From the NCBI GenBank assembly GCA_016839655.1, contig JAEOTW010000097.1:4929-68928 (forward strand): DNA of 64,000 bases. Reading direction: 5' to 3'. This stretch comes from Promethearchaeota archaeon (GTDB lineage Archaea > Asgardarchaeota > Lokiarchaeia > Sigynarchaeales > SOKP01). Shown in pieces: positions 1 to 9,428 of the stretch. The first letter of the stretch is position 1. Every line of letters begins with the position of its first letter. Made by a program: the position numbers and the translations under genes. The notes beneath the pieces are model-generated. The model made no database searches. It was given only the letters and a program-made list of their open reading frames with translations, and had not been told where the DNA came from.

Positions 1-629
1 TTCCTTTTTCACCAGAGAAATTTTCAGAGCAAGAGATATTGATAATGGATTATTGGTTTAATAGGCTATGGGTTTACTCAATTCCATCTTTATGTATCTT
101 TGCCTCTATTGGATTATTTGAAATTTTTAAGAAATTAAAACAATATAAGTTTCTGAATAAATTTAAAATATCCCCGGTATTATCCAAAAATATTATTGTC
201 TTGTTATTAATTATCTTTTCTTTTTCTGGAATAATTTATACAGGTGTTCTTAATAGTGATGCAAATTTCAGATATACAGACAATCAAATAGATACTCTCG
301 ATTGGATTTCAGAAAATATACCAATTCATTCTGGAGTAGTTGTCGGAGATAACTTTTTTATGGGTGTTGGTACTGAATCTATAGCATTTGTTCGACAGTA
401 TTTCTTTTATGATATATTTGAAGAGGCTTTTAATCAGACAAAATGTATTGAACAAATTGAATATCTGAAGAATGAGACCATCCAGTACGCTGTAATTTCA
501 CAGTTCTTCATATCATATTATTTGAATAAATGGGATTTCACGAATAATACTTTGATTCCGAGGTTTTATAATATAACCTTATATCAAAATGGAGATTTAT
601 CGGTATATTATGCGCCATATTTTGATTAG
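1..629 (+). CDS. C-terminal part of a polytopic membrane glycosyltransferase-like protein (5' end outside window)
   Basis: The reading frame is open to the left edge of the window, with no stop before base 3. The TTG near base 39 is therefore not a credible start and the gene is truncated. The visible part has two membrane segments (one around NRLWVYSIPSLCIFAS, one around IIVLLLIIFSFSGIIY). They are followed by an outward-facing tail of about 120 residues starting TLDWISENIPIHSG. That layout, many membrane segments followed by a soluble tail whose first helix reads like xxLDWIxEN, is usual for GT-C type lipid-linked sugar transferases and their relatives. The neighbourhood is full of glycosylation genes, which fits. 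No catalytic residue is in view, so family and substrate cannot be assigned. Confidence 0.6.
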   Translation, partial: PFSPEKFSEQEILIMDYWFNRLWVYSIPSLCIFASIGLFEIFKKLKQYKFLNKFKISPVLSKNIIVLLLIIFSFSGIIYTGVLNSDANFRYTDNQIDTLDWISENIPIHSGVVVGDNFFMGVGTESIAFVRQYFFYDIFEEAFNQTKCIEQIEYLKNETIQYAVISQFFISYYLNKWDFTNNTLIPRFYNITLYQNGDLSVYYAPYFD

Positions 630-631
630 AT

Positions 632-1477
632 TCATAACCTTTTAAATATAAAAGACAAGTAGTTATCGATAAATTTGCGTGGAAATTTTAATTTTCTCAT
701 TCCATATATAATTAAGCACATGCAGATTTTTCTTAAAATCCTTGCTAAGTTTACGTATGATGTACCATATTCACGTGGGTTTAAGGTTATAGGTACTTCC
801 ATAATTTCTTTATTCATTTCTAAAGTTTTGAGCAAAAATTCTGTAGAAAAAGCCATTCCACAATCGTAAAAATCTTGAAAATGTTTTAACAATGATCTAT
901 TTAATGCTCTATATCCACATTGGTTATTGGCTATTTCTTTATGATACAAACATTTTATGACCTTTCTAATGAAAAATTCTCCCATTCTTACATGTAAAGG
1001 AATTTGATAGGAACAATTTCCTAAATATCTTGAGCCAATTGCCAAATCTGCTTCTCCATCCATAATAGGATTTATGAGTTTAGGGATCTCTTCAGGATTA
1101 TGTTGACCATCAGAATCAAGTGTTATAATAAAATCCCCTTGAACATGTTTAAAACCAGTCATCAATGCAGCACCATATCCTTGATTTTCCTTATGTTTAA
1201 TAATTCTAATGAATTTGTCTTGGTTTTTTTTGATTTCTTCGATGCTATTATCACTTGAACCATCATCAATTATTAGGATTTCAGAATTACAGTATTTTGG
1301 AATTCTCTCTATTACATTTCTGATAGAATTCTCTTCATTATAAAGAGGTATTATAATAGAAATTTTAGGTATATTGTGGTTATATGAGTCTTTAATATGT
1401 CCATTATGCTCACAATAATCTAAGATAGAATTATCCATAAAAATGTTATCAGTGAGATATTTACGATTTACTTTCAT
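632..1477 (-). CDS. GT2 glycosyltransferase, polyprenyl-phosphate sugar synthase (DPM1/DpgS-like)
   Basis: This is a GT-A fold family 2 glycosyltransferase. The nucleotide-sugar binding strand IIIPLYNEE is at residues 41-49 and DDGSSD at 71-76. The metal-binding motif is DSDGQH at 121-126, and GSRYLG at about 149-154 is typical of dolichol-phosphate mannose/glucose synthases. Such enzymes load a sugar from a nucleotide donor onto a polyprenyl phosphate at the cytoplasmic membrane face. The C-terminus (about 255-281) is basic but has no clear transmembrane helix pair. The gene runs convergently with the preceding membrane protein, their stops 3 bases apart. The sugar donated cannot be told from sequence. 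Confidence 0.85.
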   Translation of the reverse strand: MKVNRKYLTDNIFMDNSILDYCEHNGHIKDSYNHNIPKISIIIPLYNEENSIRNVIERIPKYCNSEILIIDDGSSDNSIEEIKKNQDKFIRIIKHKENQGYGAALMTGFKHVQGDFIITLDSDGQHNPEEIPKLINPIMDGEADLAIGSRYLGNCSYQIPLHVRMGEFFIRKVIKCLYHKEIANNQCGYRALNRSLLKHFQDFYDCGMAFSTEFLLKTLEMNKEIMEVPITLNPREYGTSYVNLARILRKICMCLIIYGMRKLKFPRKFIDNYLSFIFKRL

Positions 1478-1679
1478 AAGTCAACATGTTTATGGATTCG
1501 TATGTTAATAGAATCTAACTAGTCTTTTAATGTTTTTGTCTTTAAAGGGTTGAAGTTATTATATTTTCATTTAATATAAAAATTTTATGGTATCCAATTT
1601 CCCATATCATAAATATTAGAATACCTCCCAGTAAAGTGAAATATTAAGAAATTTTATTCCTTTATTAAGGATTGAAATA

Positions 1680-2324
1680 TTAATTTAGATTCTTACCTGG
1701 TCCAAAGGGACGCAAACGCGCAATTCTCCGTTCAAAACCAGTTAAATCTGTAACTCCAAAATAAGGATTATTTATAATGTTTAAACATATAGTAGAAGCA
1801 ACTATAAGGATTTTTTTATACTTTGAATTAAAAAGTTTTAAGCTATAATAATTAATTGTATTATCTTGAATCACTTTTTTCCGGTCTTCTGAATTTTCTA
1901 GAGTATTGATTTCTCCAACAATTTCATTATCATTATCTATAATTCTATATTTATAATTCTTGAAATCGCCTATAGCACAATATTTTTTTCTTTTTGAACC
2001 ATTTTTGAGCCAAATTTTTGATGGATAAGATAAGAATCTTTTTTTCCTAATGCTTGCGATTAATGTCTCGCTTGAATCTTTCAAATAACAGATCTTAGTT
2101 AATATTTTATCTTTTATTTTAATAAATATAATCTCTTGGGTATCCAATTCTTGAATCTTTAAAATTTTATTTAGATTCAGAAAAGGAATTGAAATTTTAC
2201 CTATGATTAGACCATTTTCATTTAAAATATCTTGATAACCAAAATTCTCATATGTTTTTTTAATCAAAACTTTGAAATCAGTTTCATATGTTGTTTTTTT
2301 TGTTGGAGCCCTAGAATTATTCAT
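1680..2324 (-). CDS. Uncharacterised protein, possibly LURP-one/scramblase-like fold
   Basis: A 214-residue protein with no signal peptide. It is rich in short beta strands of the type GKISIPFLNLNK, EIIFIKIKDK and KYRIIDNDNEIVGEI. A single hydrophobic helix near residues 168-185 (KKILIVASTICLNII) is followed by a basic, glycine- and proline-containing tail. Strands making a closed barrel around one late hydrophobic helix are the pattern of the LURP-one/Tubby/scramblase superfamily, which is the best guess here; no diagnostic motif supports it strongly. It stands alone between a glycosyltransferase and a radical SAM gene, and shares the 119-base spacer with the divergent gene downstream. Confidence 0.5.
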   Translation of the reverse strand: MNNSRAPTKKTTYETDFKVLIKKTYENFGYQDILNENGLIIGKISIPFLNLNKILKIQELDTQEIIFIKIKDKILTKICYLKDSSETLIASIRKKRFLSYPSKIWLKNGSKRKKYCAIGDFKNYKYRIIDNDNEIVGEINTLENSEDRKKVIQDNTINYYSLKLFNSKYKKILIVASTICLNIINNPYFGVTDLTGFERRIARLRPFGPGKNLN

Positions 2325-2443
2325 AAACTTTACCGATATAATGTCTCAATTTTAAAAGTTTTAATTGTAAAAAATTCTTTGATAATTACACATACTTCTT
2401 TAGATATATTTAATTTAGGATTTGGAATATACTAATTATCCAT

Positions 2444-3871
2444 ATGAAGATTTTAATAATAAATTTACCGAGATTTCAAGGTTCTTCAGTTACAAGAGAA
2501 GGGCGCTGTGAGTTTGTTTGTAATTATCGAGTTGATACTCCGGCAACATTATTAATAATAGCTTCCCTCCTTAGGGATCAAAACCACGAGATTGATTTCA
2601 TAGATACTAATGCTCTAGATTTGGATTATGAATATATAAGAAGCTTTATAAAAAATAAAAATCCTGAATGTGTTATTTTTACTTTTAATTCTTGGATTAT
2701 TGATTTCGATTTAAAAATTTGTGAAATTGTTAAGCAATTAAATCCTTCTTGTAGAACAATAGGATATTCTTGGTTCGCAAAAAAACAACCTGTAAAAATT
2801 CTTAACAAATTTAAATACTTAGATATTCAAATAATCGATGACCCATTTTCTATAATTGAAAGACTAATTAGTTCCATTGATAAAGGAGTGGATCTTGAAG
2901 AGATAAATGGGATTGCTTATCGAAAAAAAAATAATGAAATTAAAGTGAATAAAAATCTTAGCTATAAAAAAGGTTTTGATAAACTACCCTTACCTGCATA
3001 TGGTTTAATTAAATCATTTAAACCCTATTATCTATACACTCCTTGGATAAAGCCATATGCATTAGTTTATGCTGGAAGGGGATGTCCTTATACCTGTGCA
3101 TATTGCCCTGATGCGAATACCAAGTATAGTGGGCGCTCAGCAAATGAGATTTTTGAGGAATTAAAAGTTTTAAAAAAGATTGGAAGAATAAAATACGTGT
3201 GGTTTTATGATCAGGTATTTACAATTAATCGAAAACGTGTAATTCAATTCTGTAATAAGATAATTGAAGAAAAACTTAAGGTTAATTGGTTTTGTGACAC
3301 GAGAGCAGACTTAGTGGATGAGGAACTTTTAAAACTAATGAAAAAGGCAGGTTGTATAGGAATTGCGTATGGTATTGAATCTGGTTCTCAAAAAATCTTA
3401 GACAATATGAATAAATCAATTAAAGTTTCTCAGGCAATTAAAGCCTTAGAATGGACAAGAAAAGCAGGGATTCCAATTCAATTAAATTTAATTTTGGGCT
3501 ATATTGGAGAGAATAAAAATACTCTTAAGGAAACAGCGAAATTTATTCGATTAACCCATCCTGAAATTCTACAGATTTCATTTTTAATTGCGATGAGAGG
3601 GACTGAATTTACAGAATTAGCGATAAGGAAGAAATGGATAGTTTCTAATTCAAGCGAGAATGAATGTATATCAGAACTTCAGATAGATAGGGATCGCTAT
3701 AAACCATATCAATTAAACTACCAACAAGTAATAAAAGAATTTTATAAAATCTTGTTTTTAGATATAAGATGGTGGATTAATGGTATAAGGATTTTAGTTA
3801 AAACTTACCAATTGATTTTCCCACTTTTTAGTATAATTATAAATAGAACAAAATCAATAAAAATAATCTAA
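2444..3871 (+). CDS. B12-binding-domain radical SAM protein
   Basis: Residues 1 to about 140 look like a cobalamin-binding Rossmann domain (start KILIINLPR, then PATLLIIASLLRDQNHEIDF). A radical SAM core follows, with the cluster motif C214-x3-C218-x2-C221 (GCPYTCAYCPD), which binds the 4Fe-4S cluster used to cleave SAM. The BchE/HpnR/P-methylase group has this order and typically methylates or rearranges lipids, sugars or antibiotics at unreactive carbons. The histidine of the classic DxHxxG cobalamin loop is not obvious in the N-terminal domain, so B12 use is uncertain. The C-terminal 40 residues are hydrophobic and basic and may touch the membrane. Its stop overlaps the start of the acyltransferase downstream by one base (TAATG), so the two are probably co-expressed; a modified surface glycan or lipid is a likely target. 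Confidence 0.85.
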   Translation: MKILIINLPRFQGSSVTREGRCEFVCNYRVDTPATLLIIASLLRDQNHEIDFIDTNALDLDYEYIRSFIKNKNPECVIFTFNSWIIDFDLKICEIVKQLNPSCRTIGYSWFAKKQPVKILNKFKYLDIQIIDDPFSIIERLISSIDKGVDLEEINGIAYRKKNNEIKVNKNLSYKKGFDKLPLPAYGLIKSFKPYYLYTPWIKPYALVYAGRGCPYTCAYCPDANTKYSGRSANEIFEELKVLKKIGRIKYVWFYDQVFTINRKRVIQFCNKIIEEKLKVNWFCDTRADLVDEELLKLMKKAGCIGIAYGIESGSQKILDNMNKSIKVSQAIKALEWTRKAGIPIQLNLILGYIGENKNTLKETAKFIRLTHPEILQISFLIAMRGTEFTELAIRKKWIVSNSSENECISELQIDRDRYKPYQLNYQQVIKEFYKILFLDIRWWINGIRILVKTYQLIFPLFSIIINRTKSIKII

Positions 3872-4896
3872 TGAAGACAAATTATACCATTGATTTATTA
3901 AGAGGTATCGCAATAATTCTAGTTATATTAGTGCATACTTTTGCATATTATTTTCATTATGCTACTGAAATAATTTTTTATATTCCCGTAGTTGATCATA
4001 TAGCTCGATCTGGCGTACCGATTTTTATATTCATTTCAGGTTTTGTGTTATCCTTAAAATATTGGGATAATTTTAAAGTTAAAACATTTTATAAAAAAAG
4101 ATTTTTAAAAATTTTACCACCATATCTTTTCTTTTGTTTTGTGTATGTTGTCATACCAAGGTTAATTGATGGAATGCCTATAGATTTCACGTTTGAAGAT
4201 TTTCTTAATATTTTTTTTGATCCATTCCGAATCTTTTATCATTTCTGGTATATCGGTGTTATAATATCCATTTATCTTTTTTATCCATTACTTCTAAAGA
4301 TTTTTAAGAGATTTAAGGATCATTTATTCTATGCTTTGCTTGCTTCAATTTTCATTCAGATTATTTATAATATATTTTTACCTTCAATTATTGATGCTCT
4401 TGAGCCTTTACGAAATTTATACATCTTATATAAGTTTTTATTTTGGTTTCTATTTTATATATTCTTACGTTATATCGCCTTTTTTGTGTTAGGTGTTTAC
4501 ATTAGTAGAAATTATGATAGGATAAGATTGAAAGTCAAATATCTTTATATTTCAATTATCCCCGTTATTACTCTCATTATAATGGGTGAATTTATAAATA
4601 AGTTCGCTTTAGAACCTTTTTTCTCAATTTCCATAATAGTATTTTTCTTATCGTTGTTAATTAATAAAAGAAGTATTTTTTTGGAGGAGGTTTCTAAATA
4701 TTCTTATGGGATATATTTAATTCACGCGCTAATACTGTTCTATATTGGTAATACTTTGATCCAATATTCTAATTATTGGTTTTTTTATGTATACACCTTT
4801 ATTCTAACACTTTCGATTTCTTTTATAATTATATATGGTCTTAGTAAAATCCCAAAATCTCATTTTATTTTAGGTTACTCTCTAACGAGGGAATAA
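3871..4896 (+). CDS. Acyltransferase-3 family membrane protein, copy A
   Basis: An integral membrane O-acyltransferase of the OafA/NodX type, with about ten transmembrane helices over 341 residues. The family signature sits in helix 1: LRGIAIILVILVHTF, with the conserved Arg and His. It is followed by SGVPIFIFISGF and the basic loop FYKKRFLKILPPY. Members move acetyl, succinyl or similar groups onto sugars or lipids at the membrane. The start codon overlaps the stop of the radical SAM gene by one base. It is a clear paralogue of the next gene, with more than half the residues identical by eye from end to end, so this is a tandem duplication. Confidence 0.85.
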   Translation: MKTNYTIDLLRGIAIILVILVHTFAYYFHYATEIIFYIPVVDHIARSGVPIFIFISGFVLSLKYWDNFKVKTFYKKRFLKILPPYLFFCFVYVVIPRLIDGMPIDFTFEDFLNIFFDPFRIFYHFWYIGVIISIYLFYPLLLKIFKRFKDHLFYALLASIFIQIIYNIFLPSIIDALEPLRNLYILYKFLFWFLFYIFLRYIAFFVLGVYISRNYDRIRLKVKYLYISIIPVITLIIMGEFINKFALEPFFSISIIVFFLSLLINKRSIFLEEVSKYSYGIYLIHALILFYIGNTLIQYSNYWFFYVYTFILTLSISFIIIYGLSKIPKSHFILGYSLTRE

Positions 4897-4939
4897 TAAG
4901 TATAATTATAAATAGATCATAATCAATTTAATTTATTTA

Positions 4940-5962
4940 ATGGAGACAAACTATTCATTTAACTCATTAAGAACAATAGCTCTATTTCAAGTTATATTGA
5001 TCCATGTTTTTGCATATTATTCCTTTAGAGCTACTGAAACACTCTTCTATATTCCCATACTTGATCATATAGTCCAATCTGGTGTACCAATTTTTATTTT
5101 CTTATCAGGATTTGCTTTATCCTCAAAATACTGGGATAATTTCTCTATTAAAACCTTTTATAAAAAGAGATTTATCAGAGTTTGGCCTCCATATCTATTT
5201 TACTGTTTTTTATATAGCATCCTACATCCATTAATAAATGGAATGGCAATAGAATTCTCACTTGAAGATTTTATTAATATTTTTTTTGATCCCTGGAATT
5301 TTTTTTATCATTTCTGGTATATTGCTCTTATAAGTTCCTTTTATCTTTTTTATCCATTACTTGTGAAGATTTTTAAAAGATTTAAAGAAAATTTATTTAT
5401 TGTATTACTAGTTTCAATTTTAATTCAGAGTGTTTATAGAATAGTTTTACCCTTAATTAACATTAGTCTTGGGAGTTTAAGTGAATCGTTCATAATATTT
5501 AAAATTATATACTGGCCTTTAAAATATTTTTTCTTTAGTTACATCGCACTTTTTACTCTTGGAGTTTATGTTAGTAAGAATTTGGATAAAATAATTTTAA
5601 AACATAAATTTTTCTATCTTTCAATAATCCCGGTTATCATATTTACTATAATAAGTGAATTTATAATGAGAGAACATTTAGAACCTTTTTTTTCTATTTC
5701 GATAATACTTTTTTACTTATCATTTTTAATAAATAGGAGAATTCTATTCTTAGAGGTTATATCTAAATATTCTTATGGGATTTATTTGATTCATGCTATT
5801 GTATTAGTATGCATAAGCAGAAGTTTGAATTTATACTTTAATTATTGGTTTTTTTATTTATATGCCTTTATTCTCACATTTTCTATTAGCTTTATAATTA
5901 TTTACGGTCTTAGTAAGATTCCAAAATCTCAAGGTTTAATTGGGGTCAATAGAAAAAATTAA
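4940..5962 (+). CDS. Acyltransferase-3 family membrane protein, copy B (tandem duplicate)
   Basis: This is the second member of the tandem pair; it aligns without large gaps to the preceding gene. The helix-1 signature is slightly altered: LRTIALFQVILIHVF keeps the Arg and His, but the Gly after Arg is Thr. SGVPIFIFLSGF and FYKKRFIRVWPPY are kept. The two copies differ most in the extracytoplasmic loop around residues 165-190, as expected if they act on different acceptors or donors. The 43-base spacer has no terminator-like hairpin, so it is probably co-transcribed with copy A. Confidence 0.85.
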   Translation: METNYSFNSLRTIALFQVILIHVFAYYSFRATETLFYIPILDHIVQSGVPIFIFLSGFALSSKYWDNFSIKTFYKKRFIRVWPPYLFYCFLYSILHPLINGMAIEFSLEDFINIFFDPWNFFYHFWYIALISSFYLFYPLLVKIFKRFKENLFIVLLVSILIQSVYRIVLPLINISLGSLSESFIIFKIIYWPLKYFFFSYIALFTLGVYVSKNLDKIILKHKFFYLSIIPVIIFTIISEFIMREHLEPFFSISIILFYLSFLINRRILFLEVISKYSYGIYLIHAIVLVCISRSLNLYFNYWFFYLYAFILTFSISFIIIYGLSKIPKSQGLIGVNRKN

Positions 5963-6006
5963 AATAATAATCATCCAATGTTGCCTTATAGTGGAAAATT
6001 GAGACT

Positions 6007-6918
6007 TTATTCTTGTTGTTTCATTCTTAATAGTGCTTCATTAATAGTTAACGGGTTAACTTTTAATAAGCCCTTTGCTTTACTAACATCTAAACAACAG
6101 CGCATTGGTCTATCTGATGCTTGTTTAAATGTATCGCTAGAAACTGGCGTTATCAAATCTTTATCAATATTGAAAATTTCAGCAATCATAAGAGTAAATT
6201 CATACCGGTTTATACATTCCTTACCTACAGTGTGAAAAATTCCATTAAAATTGGAATTAGCAAGGGCTAATAAATATTCAGCTAAATTATCTGCTAAAGT
6301 GGGAGTACTCCATTGATCGGTGACAATTTTAAGATTTTCACCCTTTCTTAATTTATTTAGTGCCCAAATTACAAAATTCATCGTTTTACCTGAGCTTGAA
6401 TTCTTCCCTGCAAGTTCACCAGGGTTCCATCCAAAAACCAGACTAGTCCTAGCAATGGCATAATCGATCCCAGAGTGAGAAAGCCTTTCTTCTGCTTTAA
6501 GTTTAGAAACACCATAGTAATTTAATGGATTAGTTTCACTTTCTTCATTATAATCTTTAGCTTTCCCGTCAAATACATAATCAGTAGATATAAAAATAAA
6601 TCTAGAATTAATTGCTTTACACCAGTTAGCTATATTCATAGTACCTTCTACATTAACATTCCAAGTCTCTTCTTGGTGTGTTTCACAATAATCAACGTTA
6701 TGCAGAGCAGAACAATCTATGATTATGTCAGGTTTAATTTCAGTTAGAAGTTGTTGAGTTTTTTCTTTATTGGTTTTGTCTAATAGAAAAGTTTCGCATT
6801 TATCAATTATTAATGGGCGTTTATTGTAGGTACCATATACTTCATAATTATTACGAGATAACTCTGCTAATTTATATCCAGCAAGACCGCTTATACCAAT
6901 AATTAATAACTTTTTCAT
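6007..6918 (-). CDS. rmlD: dTDP-4-dehydrorhamnose reductase family protein (RmlD-like)
   Basis: An extended short-chain dehydrogenase of 303 residues, the usual length for RmlD. The NAD(P)-binding loop is GISGLAGYK at residues 8-16. STDYVFDG at 111-118 is the RmlD hallmark, and the catalytic pair is Y135-x3-K139 (YYGVSK). RmlD carries out the last step of dTDP-L-rhamnose synthesis, reducing the 4-keto group. It is divergent from the RmlC-like gene with a 108-base shared spacer, so both may be controlled from one promoter region. The Cys-rich C-terminal stretch (RPMRCCLDVSKAKG) is normal for the family. A role in another deoxysugar pathway is possible. Confidence 0.8.
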   Translation of the reverse strand: MKKLLIIGISGLAGYKLAELSRNNYEVYGTYNKRPLIIDKCETFLLDKTNKEKTQQLLTEIKPDIIIDCSALHNVDYCETHQEETWNVNVEGTMNIANWCKAINSRFIFISTDYVFDGKAKDYNEESETNPLNYYGVSKLKAEERLSHSGIDYAIARTSLVFGWNPGELAGKNSSSGKTMNFVIWALNKLRKGENLKIVTDQWSTPTLADNLAEYLLALANSNFNGIFHTVGKECINRYEFTLMIAEIFNIDKDLITPVSSDTFKQASDRPMRCCLDVSKAKGLLKVNPLTINEALLRMKQQE

Positions 6919-7026
6919 AATTTATTACTCATCCATTTAAAAACTATAAATATTAAAGCTAACTAAAAACTATCTATTAAACAAGATATTAATCTATTTC
7001 ACAGTAATAAATATAAGTTGGGAGAA

Positions 7027-7545
7027 ATGATTGAAGGCGTATTCATTAGAGATATCAAAAAATTCCTTGACGAGAGAGGTTTTTTTTCAGAATTATTACG
7101 AGAAGATTGGAAAGAATTGTTAATTGAAGATAAAATCGTTCAGTTTAATCTTTCAGTTAGTTATCCAGATATAGTGAGAGCTTGGCACAGACATTTAAAA
7201 GGACAAATAGATTATTTCATATGTGTTTCTGGCGCTGTTAAAGTATGTGCATATGATGATAGAAAGAATTCACAAACATTTGGTGAACTTGATGAAATTA
7301 TACTTAGTGAAGAAGACTTAAAAATTGCTAGAATACCAGGCATACTTTGGCATGGATACAAAGCAATTGGAATAAAACCAGCTAAAATATTATATTGTGT
7401 CAACAATCTCTATAATTATAACGATCCGGATGAGGAAAGAAGAGATTGGAATGATAAATTAGTAATTCCTAAATCTATAAATGGAAAAATTAATGATCCT
7501 AGAGTTGGCAAACCCTGGGATTGGTATTTTTCACCAAATAAATAA
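7027..7545 (+). CDS. dTDP-4-dehydrorhamnose 3,5-epimerase-like cupin (RmlC-like)
   Basis: A small cupin of about 172 residues with the RmlC layout. The start MIEGVFIRDIKKFLDERG matches the family N-terminus, so the ATG at 7027 is preferred to a TTG at 7018. The sugar-binding region around VRAWHRHLKGQIDYF carries histidines where canonical RmlC has GLHYQ. The late motif LYNYNDPDEERRDW corresponds to the family Y-x-P-x-x-E signature. RmlC proper epimerises C3 and C5 of dTDP-4-keto-6-deoxyglucose. The AWHRH variant is common in archaeal relatives, whose exact substrate is less certain. It lies between rmlD and a nucleotide-sugar SDR. Confidence 0.72.
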   Translation: MIEGVFIRDIKKFLDERGFFSELLREDWKELLIEDKIVQFNLSVSYPDIVRAWHRHLKGQIDYFICVSGAVKVCAYDDRKNSQTFGELDEIILSEEDLKIARIPGILWHGYKAIGIKPAKILYCVNNLYNYNDPDEERRDWNDKLVIPKSINGKINDPRVGKPWDWYFSPNK

Positions 7546-7599
7546 TTAAATAAATAAATCTTATACTTTTATACTTCAAATAATTTGAAAAGATAAAAA

Positions 7600-8598
7600 A
7601 TGAGTGTTTTAGTAGTTGGTGGAGGGGGATATTTAGGCAGTATTTTAATACCTCAACTTCTTGAGCATGGTTATCAAGTAAAATGCCTAGATAAACTTTT
7701 CTTTGGAGAAAAACCTATAGAATCTTTTAGAGATGAGATAGAACTCATAAAGGAAGATATACGGACTTGTAGTCCTTCAGTACTTAAAAATATTGATGTC
7801 TGTATCAATCTAGCAGCCATTTCTCAACCTGATCAATCTCAGGTTATAGATACAGAATTATATTATGAAATTAATCATGAAGGTTGTGTTAGGCTAGCAA
7901 AATTATGCAAAGATAATGGTATTGAACGATTTATATTTACATCGACTTGTAGTGTATATGGATTTCAAGAGGGTATTATCAGTGAAGAAAATAATCCTAA
8001 TCCCTTAGAAGCGTATGGAAAATCTAAAGTAATGGCAGAAAATGATCTTCTAAACTTAGCAGATGATAATTTTGTAGTTACAATACTCCGCCCGGGGACT
8101 ATGTATGGATTTTCACAAAAAATGAGATTTGATCTAGTTGTAAATGGAATGACATGGGCATTACAAGAATTTAAAAAAATAAATGTGATGAGAGATGGCA
8201 ATCAATGGCGTCCTAATGTTCATGTGAAAGACGTAGCTAGATTAATTTTAAATTTACTTGAATTAGGAGAAGGAAAAATACAGAAAGAAATATTTAATGT
8301 AGGAGCTGATAAACAGAATTATCAAATTTTACCTCTCGCTAAACTTATTGGGGATTCTATAGGTATTAAGTATAAATTAGGATGGTATGGAGAACCGGAT
8401 ACTAGATCTTATCGAGTAAATTTCTCAAAACTTAAAAATAAGTTAGGTTTTAAGATAAAGCATACTGTTGAAGAAGCTGCTAAGAATGTTTATAATGCAT
8501 TAGAAGAGGATGAGACTAAAAAAGATGAAACTACTTCTATTGTTGGGTGGTATAAAAAAATTAGTGATGAGGGTCTTGTAAAGGTACTAAATAACTAA
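7600..8598 (+). CDS. NAD-dependent nucleotide-sugar epimerase/dehydratase (extended SDR)
   Basis: An extended SDR of 332 residues. The dinucleotide-binding loop is GGGGYLGS near residues 7-14. The active-site strand TSTCSVYG is at 114-121 and the catalytic Y139-x3-K143 (YGKSK) follows. RPNVHVKDVARL at about 204-215 is typical of sugar epimerases. The Thr-Asp-Glu triad of genuine dTDP-glucose 4,6-dehydratase (TDEVYG) is absent, so this is probably not RmlB although it sits with RmlD-, RmlC- and RmlA-like genes. A 4-epimerase or 4-reductase is more likely. Its stop overlaps by 4 bases the stop of the convergent nucleotidyltransferase. Confidence 0.82.
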   Translation: MSVLVVGGGGYLGSILIPQLLEHGYQVKCLDKLFFGEKPIESFRDEIELIKEDIRTCSPSVLKNIDVCINLAAISQPDQSQVIDTELYYEINHEGCVRLAKLCKDNGIERFIFTSTCSVYGFQEGIISEENNPNPLEAYGKSKVMAENDLLNLADDNFVVTILRPGTMYGFSQKMRFDLVVNGMTWALQEFKKINVMRDGNQWRPNVHVKDVARLILNLLELGEGKIQKEIFNVGADKQNYQILPLAKLIGDSIGIKYKLGWYGEPDTRSYRVNFSKLKNKLGFKIKHTVEEAAKNVYNALEEDETKKDETTSIVGWYKKISDEGLVKVLNN

Positions 8599-9341
8599 TT
8601 TTTATTATTATTTAAGTATTTAGACATGAATTCGTTGCATCTTTGGAGAGTTTTAAATGTTCCCGCATCTGACCAAAATCCTCCTACTTTTTTAGCTTCA
8701 GTTTTGCCCATTTTTATATAATAATTGTTTACATCAGTGATTTCTAATTCATTTCGGTTAGAATACCCAATTTCATCAATAACTTGTTTGATAACTTTAA
8801 AAATTTGCTCGTCATAAAAATATAAGCCAGTAACGCATAAATTTGATTTAGGTTTAGTTGGTTTCTCTTCAATACGTATGATTTCCTCTTTCTCATTTAA
8901 CTCTGCAACTCCAAACCTTTGGGGTTCAGATACTTCTTTTAAAAATAAAATGCAGTCGTATTCCATACTTACTTCAAATTCTTCTACTTCCTCCTTAAAA
9001 GTGTCTTCAAAAATGTTGTCACCAAGGATTACTGCTACTTTTTGTCCGTTTACTATTTTTTCAGTTAAATATAATGCTTCTGCAATTCCTCCAGCTCCTT
9101 GTTGATAAACATAATTAAAATTAGCATTAAATTCTGAACCATCACCGAGTAGTCTAATGAAATCGCCTACACTTTCTCCTCCAAGTACGATGGTTATATC
9201 ATAAATACCTGAATTAGTAAGTGTTCTAATTACTTTAAAAATCATGGGTTCATTATACACAGGTAATAGATGTTTATTAGTTACTTTTGTGAGAGGAGAT
9301 AATCTTGTACCGTATCCACCTGCTAAAATAATACCTTTAAT
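8595..9341 (-). CDS. Glucose-1-phosphate nucleotidylyltransferase (RmlA-like); start codon unclear
   Basis: A nucleotidyltransferase of the RmlA type that couples a sugar-1-phosphate to (d)NTP. The first ordinary start codon in frame (GTG, 9260) would leave out the N-terminal nucleotide-binding loop. That loop is nevertheless encoded in the same frame just upstream: IKGIILAGGYGTRLSPLT, reading from 9341. There is no ATG/GTG/TTG before an in-frame stop at 9350-9348, only ATT at 9341. A GTG lies at 9351 in another frame, and removing one base would join it as M-I-H-I-K-G. Either ATT starts translation, or one base is extra in the genome or assembly. Downstream motifs VILGDNIF, EEKPTKP and WSDAGTF are intact. 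It supplies the rhamnose-type genes next door. Confidence 0.8.
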   Translation of the reverse strand: MKGIILAGGYGTRLSPLTKVTNKHLLPVYNEPMIFKVIRTLTNSGIYDITIVLGGESVGDFIRLLGDGSEFNANFNYVYQQGAGGIAEALYLTEKIVNGQKVAVILGDNIFEDTFKEEVEEFEVSMEYDCILFLKEVSEPQRFGVAELNEKEEIIRIEEKPTKPKSNLCVTGLYFYDEQIFKVIKQVIDEIGYSNRNELEITDVNNYYIKMGKTEAKKVGGFWSDAGTFKTLQRCNEFMSKYLNNNKN

Positions 9342-9428
9342 TGTGAATCACTTCTTAATTTCGTTTCTAAATTGATTATGAAAAATAATATGGATAATTA
9401 TAATTTGATTATTATTAATTTAGATTGA

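Noticed and set aside
7600..8598. Calling the SDR gene rmlB because of its RmlA/C/D-like neighbours
   Set aside because: The active site reads TSTCSVYG and lacks the Thr-Asp-Glu of dTDP-glucose 4,6-dehydratase.
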